Shown: piece after piece, positions 34,316 to 42,404 of the stretch
How positions within the stretch are numbered: the first letter of the stretch is position 1
How the letters are laid out: each line of letters opens with the position of its first letter
NCBI RefSeq assembly: GCF_001889265.1
Contig: NZ_CP018151.1
Span: forward strand, 124,001-188,000
Direction of reading: 5' to 3'
DNA length: 64,000 nt
Origin: Microbacterium sp. 1.5R
Lineage (GTDB): Bacteria > Actinomycetota > Actinomycetes > Actinomycetales > Microbacteriaceae
Notes under the pieces: generated by a model
What the model was told of the DNA's origin: nothing
Databases searched by the model: none
What the model saw: the letters and a program-made list of their open reading frames with translations, nothing else
Position numbers and translations under genes: made by a program

Positions 34316-35232
34316 CGAGTCCCGCACCCGTCGTCGCTTCGCTGGAGAACGCGCGCGGTGCGTCCGCCGGTCGGCATGTCGCCTCCCGACGCGCCGAGAC
34401 GGCATCCGATGGTCTGGGATCTCCGACGGCGGAAGAGCTCCGCACCCCCACCGCCGCGCTCCGCCAGGCCCTGCCGCTCGTCACGGTGCGCGACCTCAGC
34501 GTGGCGTATGACACCACCACCGTGCTCGACCGCGTCGATCTCGACCTGTTCCCGGGCGAGATGGTCGCGCTGCTGGGCGCCTCGGGGTCGGGCAAGTCCA
34601 CCCTGATGCGCAGTCTCACGGGCTTCGCGCCGATCTCGGCAGGGTCGGCGCGGGTCGCCGGCCACGACGTCACCAATCTCGCGCGCGGCGAGCTGCGCAC
34701 CCTGCGGTCGGATGTCGGCCAGGTGTTCCAGCAGTTCAACCTCATCCCGCGCCTGAGCGTCATGACGAACGTGCTGGCCGGAGCCCTGCACGGCGCGGGC
34801 TCCATCAATCTGGTCGGCGGCTTCTCGAGCGCGCACCGTCGCCGCGCACTCGAGCTGCTCGATCGCGTCGGCATCGCGCACAAGGCCAACGAGCCTGCTC
34901 GCTCGCTGTCGGGCGGACAGCAGCAGCGCGTCGCGATCGCCCGCGCTCTCATGCAGCAGCCGAAGGTGATCCTCGCCGACGAACCGGTCGCGTCGCTCGA
35001 CCCGAAGCTCGCCGACTCCGTGCTCGGTCTGCTGCGCGAGATCGCCACCGAAGACGGCATCCCCGTGCTCGTCAGCCTGCACGTGCTGCCGCTGGCCCTC
35101 GCGCACAGCGACCGCATCATCGGCCTGCGGCACGGACGGATGCTGGTCGCCGGCGCCACTTCGCAGCTGGATGCCGCGGCCCTTGCGCCGCTCTACGACG
35201 ACGAGGAGCACGACGATGACGCTCACCACTGA
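34312..35232 (+). CDS. Phosphonate-type ABC transporter ATP-binding protein (PhnC-like)
   Basis: A 306-residue ATPase with Walker A GASGSGKST, signature LSGGQQQRVAIARALM and Walker B VILADEPVASLDP. The domain begins only near residue 60. The first 60 residues are an unusual extension rich in Ala and Ser. A start inside this extension cannot be excluded, but the GTGA overlap with the binding-protein gene supports the long form. It overlaps the permease gene downstream by 17 bp. Confidence 0.88.
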   Translation: MTSPAPVVASLENARGASAGRHVASRRAETASDGLGSPTAEELRTPTAALRQALPLVTVRDLSVAYDTTTVLDRVDLDLFPGEMVALLGASGSGKSTLMRSLTGFAPISAGSARVAGHDVTNLARGELRTLRSDVGQVFQQFNLIPRLSVMTNVLAGALHGAGSINLVGGFSSAHRRRALELLDRVGIAHKANEPARSLSGGQQQRVAIARALMQQPKVILADEPVASLDPKLADSVLGLLREIATEDGIPVLVSLHVLPLALAHSDRIIGLRHGRMLVAGATSQLDAAALAPLYDDEEHDDDAHH

Positions 35233-36106
35233 CCCCCGCTCCACGGCAGGGTCGGCAGGCTCAGCCGGCCCCGCCGCCGGCACGACCGACCGCTCGATCT
35301 CGAGGCCGACCCTCGACCCTGCCGAGCGCTCGCGGCTCGAGCGGGCGTTCCGGGTGCCGCGCGCGAGGTTCCTGCTCGGGCTGCCGATCGCCGCCCTGCT
35401 GCTGATCTGGTCGTTCAACGGCGCCGAGTTCAACTTCATCAAGCTGGGCGACGGCGCGGTCAACATGGGCGAGTTCCTGTCGCGCCTGTTCCCGCCGGAC
35501 TTCTCGAAGATCGGCACGATCCTCGCGTTGCTGCTCGAGACCTTCCAGATGGCGGTGGTCGGCACCGTGCTCGGAGCCGTGCTCTCGCTGCTCGTCGCCT
35601 TCGGGGCATCGTCGAACATCGCGCCGAAGTGGGTCTACTACCCGACGCGCTGGGTGATGAACATCATCCGCTCGGTGCCCGACCTGGTGTTCGCGCTCAT
35701 GTTCGTCTCGGCCGTCGGACTCGGTCCGTTCGCCGGCATCCTGGCCATGACCCTCGGCTCGATCGGGTCGATCGGCAAGATCTTCGCCGAGGCCATGGAG
35801 CAGGTCGACCGCGGACCCGTCGTCGCCATGGAGGCGGTCGGTGCCTCGAAGCGTCAGGTCATCCAGTACGGCATCCTGCCGCAGAGCGCACCGCTGCTCA
35901 CGTCCTACACGCTGCTGCTGTTCGAGGGCAACGTGCGCGGCGCGACCATCCTCGGCCTCGTCGGCGCCGGTGGCATCGGCCTCGAGCTGACCACCGCCAT
36001 GCGCATGTACGACTACGGCCACCTCAGCGCCATCATCATCTGCATCATCGTGCTCGTCACGGCGATCGACCAGGGCAGCGCCCTCATCCGAAGGAGAATC
36101 ACATGA
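35216..36106 (+). CDS. Phosphonate-type ABC transporter permease (PhnE-like)
   Basis: A 296-residue permease. It has an Ala/Gly/Thr-rich N-terminus, then about six hydrophobic segments. The cytoplasmic coupling loop is AMEAVGASKRQVIQYGILPQSAP. ATG 35216 follows GAGGAG. Its stop overlaps the phosphatase start by four bases. It completes a binding protein, ATPase and permease set for an oxidised-phosphorus compound. Confidence 0.9.
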   Translation: MTLTTDPRSTAGSAGSAGPAAGTTDRSISRPTLDPAERSRLERAFRVPRARFLLGLPIAALLLIWSFNGAEFNFIKLGDGAVNMGEFLSRLFPPDFSKIGTILALLLETFQMAVVGTVLGAVLSLLVAFGASSNIAPKWVYYPTRWVMNIIRSVPDLVFALMFVSAVGLGPFAGILAMTLGSIGSIGKIFAEAMEQVDRGPVVAMEAVGASKRQVIQYGILPQSAPLLTSYTLLLFEGNVRGATILGLVGAGGIGLELTTAMRMYDYGHLSAIIICIIVLVTAIDQGSALIRRRIT

Positions 36107-36870
36107 CCATCGCCGACATCGACCTGGTGCTCAGCGCCCCCGTGAACCTGCGCGACCTCGGCGGCATCCCGATCGAGGGGGGAGTACTGCGGGAGGGTCT
36201 CGCGATCCGCACGGATGACCTCGCCTACGTCACGACCGAGATCGCGTCGCAGCTCGTAGCCGCAGGGCTCACCGCGATCATCGACCTGCGCTCGCCGCTC
36301 GAGGTCTCGGTCACGGGGCGGGGTCCGCTCGCCGACTACCCGGTCGCGTACCACCACCTGCCGCTGATCGCGGATGTCGGGGAGTCGATGAACCGCGACG
36401 CTCCCGAGCTCAGCCACGACGCCATGGGCCGGATGTACCTGCGCATGGTCGAGGTCGCCGCACCCCAGCTCGTCACCGCGCTGAACGTGATCGCCTACAC
36501 GCCGGGAACCGCGGCGTTCCACTGCGCGGCCGGGCGCGACCGCACCGGAGTCGTGGCGGCGATGCTGCTGCTCGCCCTCGGCGCGGCTGATGATGACATC
36601 GTCGCCGACTACGCCCTCACCGGCGGCAACATGGTCGCGATCATGCAGCGCACCGCACCCGTGATGGGCGCGATGTGGAAGGCGCTCGGCTTCGACGCGG
36701 ATGCCGCCGGTGCGACATCGTCGCTGTTGGAGGGTTCGATGGAGGTGTCGATGCGCACCCTGCTCGACACCCTCCGCGCGCAGCACGGCGATGCACTCGC
36801 TCCGCTGAGAGCGGCGGGACTGTCGGATGCGACTGTCGCGCGGCTCCGTGAGCGGGCGCTCGCCGCGTGA
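36103..36870 (+). CDS. IphP-type tyrosine/dual-specificity phosphatase
   Basis: A 255-residue cytosolic phosphatase. The P-loop is HCAAGRDRTG, with nucleophile Cys141 and Arg147 (CX5R). The N-terminal NLRDLGG is typical of the IphP group. AAGGAG lies eight bases before the ATG. It is embedded between phnE- and tetR-like genes by 4-bp overlaps on both sides. This suggests that the importer brings in a phosphoester which this enzyme hydrolyses, rather than a role in protein phosphotyrosine signalling (inferred). Confidence 0.87.
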   Translation: MTIADIDLVLSAPVNLRDLGGIPIEGGVLREGLAIRTDDLAYVTTEIASQLVAAGLTAIIDLRSPLEVSVTGRGPLADYPVAYHHLPLIADVGESMNRDAPELSHDAMGRMYLRMVEVAAPQLVTALNVIAYTPGTAAFHCAAGRDRTGVVAAMLLLALGAADDDIVADYALTGGNMVAIMQRTAPVMGAMWKALGFDADAAGATSSLLEGSMEVSMRTLLDTLRAQHGDALAPLRAAGLSDATVARLRERALAA

Positions 36871-37616
36871 CGACCGTGGAGCTGGAGGCTCGCGTCGCGA
36901 GCGCGGGTGACGCTGTCGGTGCCGCTCCGGTCGCCGTCGGAACTGCGGGCTCGACGTCTGCGGGCGCGAAGTCTGTGGGCTCGAAGTCTGCGGGCGCGTC
37001 GGATGCCGGGGCTGCGGTCCGCCGCCGCCCCGGCCGTCCGCGCGATGAGGACATGGACGGGCAGATCGTCGCCGCGACGCTCGAGATCATCGATGCGGGC
37101 GAGGACGTCACGGTCAGTCGTGTCGTCGCGCGGAGCGGAGTCAGTCGCGCTGCCCTGTATCGGCGGTGGCCGTCGCTCACGACGCTGATCGCGGCGGCGC
37201 TCGACGTCGGACGCACCATCCCGCCCGAATACCCGGACCATATCGACCTGCGCGAGGCGCTGTTCGACGGGTTCGGTCTCGGTGACACCGGGGTGGCGCT
37301 GTCTGTCGCGGCATCCGGCTATGCGGAGGAACGATTCCGGCAGCGCATCCGACTCGTCATGTCGGATCGCGCACTGCAGAAGGCGTACTGGCAGTCGCAC
37401 GTGTCGCGGCGACGAGTGCCGCTCCTGAACGCGTTGCGCGCGGGAATCTCCCGTGGCGAGCTGCGGGCCGACCTCGACGTCGAGGCGTGCTTCGATGCGA
37501 TAGCCGGCACCGCGTACTACCAGATCGTCGTGCGCGGCGACCGGATGGACGACCCTGCGGTGGCCGCTCGCCTGCGGGCTGCGGTCGAGACGATCTGGCG
37601 CGGGATGGTCGCCTGA
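36867..37616 (+). CDS. TetR/AcrR family regulator
   Basis: A 249-residue regulator with an unusual 50-residue Ala/Gly/Ser-rich N-terminal extension (SAGAKSVGSKSAGAS repeats). A basic RRRPGRPRDE segment follows, then a helix-turn-helix (about 70-115, with GVSRAALYRRWPSL) and a TetR C-terminal domain. The GTG start overlaps the phosphatase stop. It is probably the regulator of the importer-phosphatase operon. No clear operator was identified. Confidence 0.85.
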   Translation: MTTVELEARVASAGDAVGAAPVAVGTAGSTSAGAKSVGSKSAGASDAGAAVRRRPGRPRDEDMDGQIVAATLEIIDAGEDVTVSRVVARSGVSRAALYRRWPSLTTLIAAALDVGRTIPPEYPDHIDLREALFDGFGLGDTGVALSVAASGYAEERFRQRIRLVMSDRALQKAYWQSHVSRRRVPLLNALRAGISRGELRADLDVEACFDAIAGTAYYQIVVRGDRMDDPAVAARLRAAVETIWRGMVA

Positions 37617-38102
37617 CCCACGCGTCCCGGCACCCCGGCCATCCGGGTGAGGTGATGCAGACGGCATGCTGGGTCACGAATGGCGGGAGCATCGCCCTCA
37701 GGAGATCTCACGCACGGAAGGAGATCTCACGTACCGAAGGAGATCTCACGCATCGAAGGAACATTCCTCGGATGGGCTCCTTCGTTGTGCGAGATCTCCT
37801 TCGCAGGGACGCCGAGCGGCTGTCACCGCCGCGACGTCAGCGGAAGGAGATCTCACATACCGAAGGGATCTCACGCACCGAAGGAGATCTCACATACCGA
37901 AGGGATCTCACATACCGAAGGGATCTCACGCACCGAAGGAGATCTCACCTACCGAAGGGATCTCACATACCGAAGGGATCTCACATACCGAAGGAGATCT
38001 CACGCACCGAAGGAGCATTCCTCGGATGGGCTCCTTCGTTGTGCGAGAGCTCCTTCGCAGGGACGCCGAGCGGCACGCCGAGCGGCAGTCACCGCCGCGA
38101 CG
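37617..38102. repeat. Two hairpin elements with an expanded 18/19-bp arm array
   Basis: The 486-bp gap between the convergent tetR and MMPL genes carries two copies of one element. Each has tandem units GGAGATCTCACGCACCGAA (19 bp) or the 18-bp form lacking one base pair (GGGATCTC...): three units at 37701-37757 and nine at 37846-38011. A loop and an inverted arm follow (37776-37803 and 38030-38057). The last unit pairs with that arm: 37989-38016 against 38030-38057, 28 bp each, mismatched mainly in the central six. A shared tail (GCCGAGCGG, CGCGACGTCAGCG) reaches the MMPL stop. Open frames across it are an artefact of repeat length. Confidence 0.9.
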
Positions 38103-40643
38103 TCAGCGCGCCTCAGGCGTCTCCGAGCTCGCCACGAGCTGCACCGTGTCGGTCCTGACTCCCGGGTGCTCGCGCTCGAGCGCAGCACCCTCCATGTCGA
38201 CGTTCGGAAGGATGCGGTCGAGCCACCGCGGCAGCCACCAGGCCGACCGGCCGAGCAGGTGCATGAGCGCCGGCATGAGCAGCATCCGGACGACGAAGGC
38301 GTCGAGCAGCACACCGAACGCCAGGCCGAAGCCGATCGAGCGGATGATGGTCGACTCCGAGAAGATGAATCCGCCGAAGACCGACACCATGATGAGTGCC
38401 GCGGCGACGACGACCGAACGTCCGGCCCGGAAGCCCTGCGCGACGGCATCCCGTGCCGAGGCTCCGTGCACGTACGCCTCGCGCATCCCCGAGGCGAGGA
38501 AGAGCTGGTAGTCCATCGCCAACCCGAACAGGATGCCGACGAGGATCACGGGCAGGAAGCTGAGGATGGGCCCCGGGCTGTCCAGGCCGATGAGGTCGGC
38601 GCCCCAGCCCCACTGGAACACGGCGACGATCAGGCCGTAGGTCGCGAACAGCGAGAGCACGAAGCCACCGGTGGCGATGATCGGCACGAGCAGCGAGCGG
38701 AACACGACGATCATGATGAGCAGCGAGAGCCCGACCACGACCACGAGGTAGAGCGGCAGGACGGCGGCCAGCGCCTCGGAGATGTCGATGTTGGTCGCGG
38801 CCTGCCCGGCGACGCCGAGGGTGATGCCGCCGTCGAGCTGCGGCAGGGCGCGGATGTCCTGCACGAGCTTCTCGGTCGATGCGCTGTTCGGGCCTTCGGC
38901 GGGGAGCACCTGGAACGCGAGCAGGGTGTTGTCGTCGGAGTTCGCGATCGGGGCGACACCCACGACGTCGTCCTGGTCGGCGATCTTCTGGGCGATCTCG
39001 ACCTGCGTGGCGAGCAGGTCGTCGTCGCTCACCGCGTCGTCGAGGGTGGCTGTGACGAGCAGCGGACCGTTCGCCCCTTCGCCGAACTGCTCGTCGACGA
39101 TGTGGAAGGCGCGGTAGCTGGTCGAATCCGACGGTTCGCTCGCGCCGTCGGGCAGTCCGAGGCGCATCGACATCGACGGGATCGCGACGATCAGCAGTGC
39201 GATCACGCTGACGAGCACGGTGACGATCGCGCGGAGCGTGGACATCCGCTTCACGGGCTTGCCCGCGGCGTGCGGCTGGCCGATCGTGGCGCGAGCCTTG
39301 CCGCTGAGCAGTCGTGTGCCGACGAGCCCGAGGATCGCGGGGGCGAGCGTGATGGCGACGAGCACGGCGACGCCGACGCAGACCGCGCCGACCGTGCCCA
39401 TGAGTCCGAGGAACGGAACGCCGGTGACGTTGAGGGCCAGCAGCGCGACGATCACCGTGGTGCCGGCGAACACCACGGCCGTTCCCGAGGTGCCGGTGGC
39501 GAGGCCGATGGATTCGCGAACCGGAACACCATTGAGCAGCTGCTTGCGGTGCCGGTTCACGATGAAGAGCGAGTAGTCGATGCCGACGGCGAGACCGAGC
39601 ATGACGCCGAGCACGGGGGTGACGGATGCCATGTCGACGACGCCCGAGAAGGCGAGAGATGCGGTCACGCCGACGCCCACGCCGACGACGGCCGTCACGA
39701 TCGGCAGTGCTGCGCCGATGAGTGTGCCGAGCATGACGATCAGCACGACGGCGGCGAATGCGAGTCCGATCGCTTCGCCGACGCCGAAGATCTCGGGCAC
39801 GCCCTGCGCGATGTCGGTGCCGAAGTCGACCTCGACGCCCTCGATCGGCGAGGACTCGAAGTGCTCGATCGTGCCCTGCTTGACCTCTTCGGAGAGTTCG
39901 AGACGGGGGTCTTCGAACGAGACGTTGACGATGGCCGTCGAGCCATCCTCCGAGACGACGCCGATGCCGTTCGTGAGGTCGAGGAGCGTGGAACCGAGGT
40001 CGACCTTCTCGGCGTTCGCATCGAGTTCGGCGCGCGAGTCGTCGATGGTCTTCTGCTGCGCATCGAGCTGGGCTGCCTGCGCGTTCAGAGCTTCGATCTG
40101 CGCATCCAGTGCTGCGAGCTGCTGGGCCGGAGCGCCGCCCGCTTCTGCCTGCGACCGAGCCGTGGTCAGCTGGTCGAGCCCGGCCTCGAGCTGCGTGCGA
40201 CCCTCGTCGAGCTGCGCCTGACCGGCGTCGAGCTGCGCCCGGCCGCCCTCGATCTGGTCCTTGCCGTCGGCGAGATCCTGCGCCTGCACGGCCTGCTGCT
40301 GCTGCGCGTCGAACGGGTCGATCACGGATGCCACGCCGTCGAGGTCTTCGGCGCTCTTCGCGAGCGCGGAGATCTCCTGCTTCTGCTGCTCCGTGAAAGC
40401 CGAGCCGTCGGTCGTCTGATAGACCACCGTGCCCGTGCCGCCGGCGGTGTCGGGCAGCTTCTCGGCGAGCTGGTCGGTCACAGCGCCCGAGGCGGTGCCG
40501 GGGATGTCGAAGCTGTTGCTCAGCGTGCCGCCGAGCGTGAGGAACGCGCCGACACCCAGGCCGAGGATGACGACCCACGAGACGATCACCGTCCACGCCT
40601 TGCGTGCAGCCAACGAACCCAGGCGGAACAGCAGTGAAGCCAA
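38103..40643 (-). CDS. MMPL family transporter
   Basis: An 846-residue RND-type exporter with about twelve membrane segments in two halves and two large extracytoplasmic loops. The first loop holds a long coiled coil with QLDAG/QLDEG repeats (about 100-185), a feature shared with YhgE/Pip-like proteins. Asp-containing TM motifs such as GLAVGIDYSLFIV and GLAMDYQLFL are typical MMPL sequences. The start is probably the TTG at 40643, six bases after AAGGAG. A divergent TetR gene lies 69 bp away and probably controls it. The substrate may be lipids or drugs (family knowledge). Confidence 0.9.
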   Translation of the reverse strand: MASLLFRLGSLAARKAWTVIVSWVVILGLGVGAFLTLGGTLSNSFDIPGTASGAVTDQLAEKLPDTAGGTGTVVYQTTDGSAFTEQQKQEISALAKSAEDLDGVASVIDPFDAQQQQAVQAQDLADGKDQIEGGRAQLDAGQAQLDEGRTQLEAGLDQLTTARSQAEAGGAPAQQLAALDAQIEALNAQAAQLDAQQKTIDDSRAELDANAEKVDLGSTLLDLTNGIGVVSEDGSTAIVNVSFEDPRLELSEEVKQGTIEHFESSPIEGVEVDFGTDIAQGVPEIFGVGEAIGLAFAAVVLIVMLGTLIGAALPIVTAVVGVGVGVTASLAFSGVVDMASVTPVLGVMLGLAVGIDYSLFIVNRHRKQLLNGVPVRESIGLATGTSGTAVVFAGTTVIVALLALNVTGVPFLGLMGTVGAVCVGVAVLVAITLAPAILGLVGTRLLSGKARATIGQPHAAGKPVKRMSTLRAIVTVLVSVIALLIVAIPSMSMRLGLPDGASEPSDSTSYRAFHIVDEQFGEGANGPLLVTATLDDAVSDDDLLATQVEIAQKIADQDDVVGVAPIANSDDNTLLAFQVLPAEGPNSASTEKLVQDIRALPQLDGGITLGVAGQAATNIDISEALAAVLPLYLVVVVGLSLLIMIVVFRSLLVPIIATGGFVLSLFATYGLIVAVFQWGWGADLIGLDSPGPILSFLPVILVGILFGLAMDYQLFLASGMREAYVHGASARDAVAQGFRAGRSVVVAAALIMVSVFGGFIFSESTIIRSIGFGLAFGVLLDAFVVRMLLMPALMHLLGRSAWWLPRWLDRILPNVDMEGAALEREHPGVRTDTVQLVASSETPEAR

Positions 40644-40700
40644 AACGATCTCCTTCAGACGCATAGATCATACGGGGCGTCTCGTCTAGTGTTCTGTGGT

Positions 40701-40706
40701 TATCCT
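40701..40706 (+). promoter_or_regulatory. -10 hexamer TATCCT of a leaderless promoter
   Basis: TATCCT ends exactly 6 bp before the GTG at 40713. A TATGAT on the minus strand (about 40667-40672) may be the -10 for the MMPL gene, so the two promoters are back to back. Confidence 0.5.
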
Positions 40707-40712
40707 GAACGT

Positions 40713-41285
40713 GTGGTGAACGAGCATCGGAGCGGACCCGTGCGCAGCACGGCTGCCCGCGAAGCGATCCTCGACGCCACCGCTCGCCTCTTCCATAACC
40801 AGGGGTACGACCGTCTCACGATCGAGGGAATCGCGAAAGAGGCCGGCGTCGGCAAGCAGACCATCTATCGGTGGTGGCCGTCGCGCGGAGCCCTCATCGG
40901 TGAATGCCTCGTCGAGGGCCGCCTGATCCCCGTCGACTTCGTGGTTCCCGACACGGGAGACCTCGCCGACGATGTCGAGACCTGGCTGCGCAGCGTGCTG
41001 TCCATCCTCGAAGCGCCGGAGGGAGGGGCACTTCTCCGCTCGCTCGTGGCAGCTGCCACCGAGGACGCCGGAGTCGGCGCGCACCTCGGTGAGAGCCTCG
41101 GCGTCGAGAAGTACCTCGCCGAGCGCATTCGCGGCGGCATCCGCGACGGGCAGCTCGCCCCGGACGCACCGGTCGAGCAGCTGGGACGGGCGATCCTCGG
41201 GGCGATCATCGTCGAGTCCCTCGTTCGAGACGAGCACGACACCGACGCGATCGTTCGGCTGACGCGCTTCCTCTTCTCGCGATAG
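40713..41285 (+). CDS. TetR/AcrR family regulator, divergent from MMPL
   Basis: A 190-residue regulator with a helix-turn-helix (about 12-58, FHNQGYDRLTIEGIAKEAGVGKQTIYRWWPS) and a C-terminal domain of the TetR_C_11-like type. The GTG at 40713 fits the leaderless geometry; the next codon is also GTG. It is divergent from the MMPL exporter, the usual arrangement for a repressor that senses the exported compound. No clear operator palindrome was found in the 69-bp gap. Confidence 0.87.
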   Translation: MVNEHRSGPVRSTAAREAILDATARLFHNQGYDRLTIEGIAKEAGVGKQTIYRWWPSRGALIGECLVEGRLIPVDFVVPDTGDLADDVETWLRSVLSILEAPEGGALLRSLVAAATEDAGVGAHLGESLGVEKYLAERIRGGIRDGQLAPDAPVEQLGRAILGAIIVESLVRDEHDTDAIVRLTRFLFSR

Positions 41286-41306
41286 CAGCAGCGGGCGCGT
41301 GCGTGG

Positions 41307-42017
41307 TCATCGCGGCGAGACCGCTCTGCCGCCGCCGGTCTGGGCCTCCAGGCCCGAACGGTGGCCGTGCGCGAAGGAGCCGGGATCCGCGCCGCGGCGT
41401 CGCCGGGCGTGTGTCGTCGCCATCTCGTCGACCGCCTCGTCCACTCGGCTCCGGCGCGAGGTGAGAACGAGCTCGGTCCCCGAGCCGCTCTCTTCGACCG
41501 CAGCGCGGCGACTCTGCACGATCCGGTTCATGGCGCCCGCGGCGAACCCCCGGAGGAAGCCGCTGCGCGCTCGACGTCTCACCCCTTCGCGATGGCCGGC
41601 ATACAGATCGCGATGCGCGATCCACCACGCGCGCATCGCGACCGTGGCCTGCACCTGCAGACTGGCGGTCAGCGTCTGCACCTGCGTCACATCCGACGAG
41701 TGCCCGACCAGAAGCAGGCCGGCGATCGGCGGGTACTCCGCCAGGATCGGGCGCACCGCGCCCAGCCCGTAGGCCACGCCGATGCCGATTTCACGAAGGT
41801 CCTTCGCGTAGACGCCGCGGAACAGCATCCTCTCGGTGACGATCTGCTCGCGCGTCTGCCCCAGGAGTCCCCGTCTTTCGTCGATCTGCGCCTGCTCGAT
41901 CCCGTACTTCACGATCAGGCGCTCGGCGTGCTCGGTCAGAGCCTCGGCCTCTTCGGGCGTCGTGCTCTCGGCCTTGGCGAGCAGTTTGGCGATCAGGTCG
42001 AGCTTGGCTTCGGTCAT
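41307..42017 (-). CDS. DUF2786 domain protein
   Basis: A 236-residue protein with an N-terminal DUF2786 motif (about 5-45: LIAKLLAKAESTTPEEAEALTEHAERLIVKYGI). A central domain (about 50-150) follows and then a basic C-terminal tail (RRRARSG, SRRSRVDEA). DUF2786 is frequent in actinobacteria and phages, with no assigned function. The ATG at 42017 follows GGGGGATGCC. It is convergent with the TetR gene. A nucleic-acid-binding role is possible from the basic tail only. Confidence 0.8.
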   Translation of the reverse strand: MTEAKLDLIAKLLAKAESTTPEEAEALTEHAERLIVKYGIEQAQIDERRGLLGQTREQIVTERMLFRGVYAKDLREIGIGVAYGLGAVRPILAEYPPIAGLLLVGHSSDVTQVQTLTASLQVQATVAMRAWWIAHRDLYAGHREGVRRRARSGFLRGFAAGAMNRIVQSRRAAVEESGSGTELVLTSRRSRVDEAVDEMATTHARRRRGADPGSFAHGHRSGLEAQTGGGRAVSPR

Positions 42018-42260
42018 GGCATCCCCCAATGGATCTGTGATGCCTCGGATCCTTCGCGGGGGCGCCTACATTGCGAGGCCGAGTTCCGGGGACTGTGAAG
42101 AAACCCGGATGACGGATGCCGGTGCAGAGGTGGATGCCGCGAGGCCGGCCGGGCTCAGGTTCGGACCCGGTCGCCGACACGCAGCCACAGGGCCGGGGTC
42201 GCCGGAGTGCCGCCGGGCACCCCGAACCAGCGTCGGAAAGAGACCCGAGAAGAACTCGAC

Positions 42261-42404
42261 TCAGCCCAGGATCAGCGTGATGACGGTCGCGCCGCCGCCA
42301 CCCAGGATGAGGGCGATGATGACGGTCCAGGCGACGATGCGCATGCGGCGATTGCGCTTCTCGCCGAGATCGCCGTAGTCCTCGCTCAGACCGTCGCCGC
42401 TCAT
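42261..42404 (-). CDS. 47-residue membrane protein coupled to purL
   Basis: A short gene: a polar, charged N-terminus ([20 protein letters not shown]) then one membrane helix (about 22-46, [19 protein letters not shown]). Its ATG overlaps the purL stop (ATGA), so it depends on purL translation. It is not recognised and could be a tail-anchored small protein. Coupling and a clean helix argue that it is real. Confidence 0.7.
   Translation of the reverse strand: MSGDGLSEDYGDLGEKRNRRMRIVAWTVIIALILGGGGATVITLILG

Noticed and set aside
37701..38057. CRISPR-like array
   Set aside because: Units of 18/19 bp abut with no unique spacers, and one unit forms a hairpin with the downstream arm. No cas genes are present.
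37680..40637. Very long plus-strand open frame opposite the MMPL gene
   Set aside because: It begins in the tandem repeat and continues as an Asp/Arg/Glu-rich antisense frame. MMPL motifs are on the minus strand.
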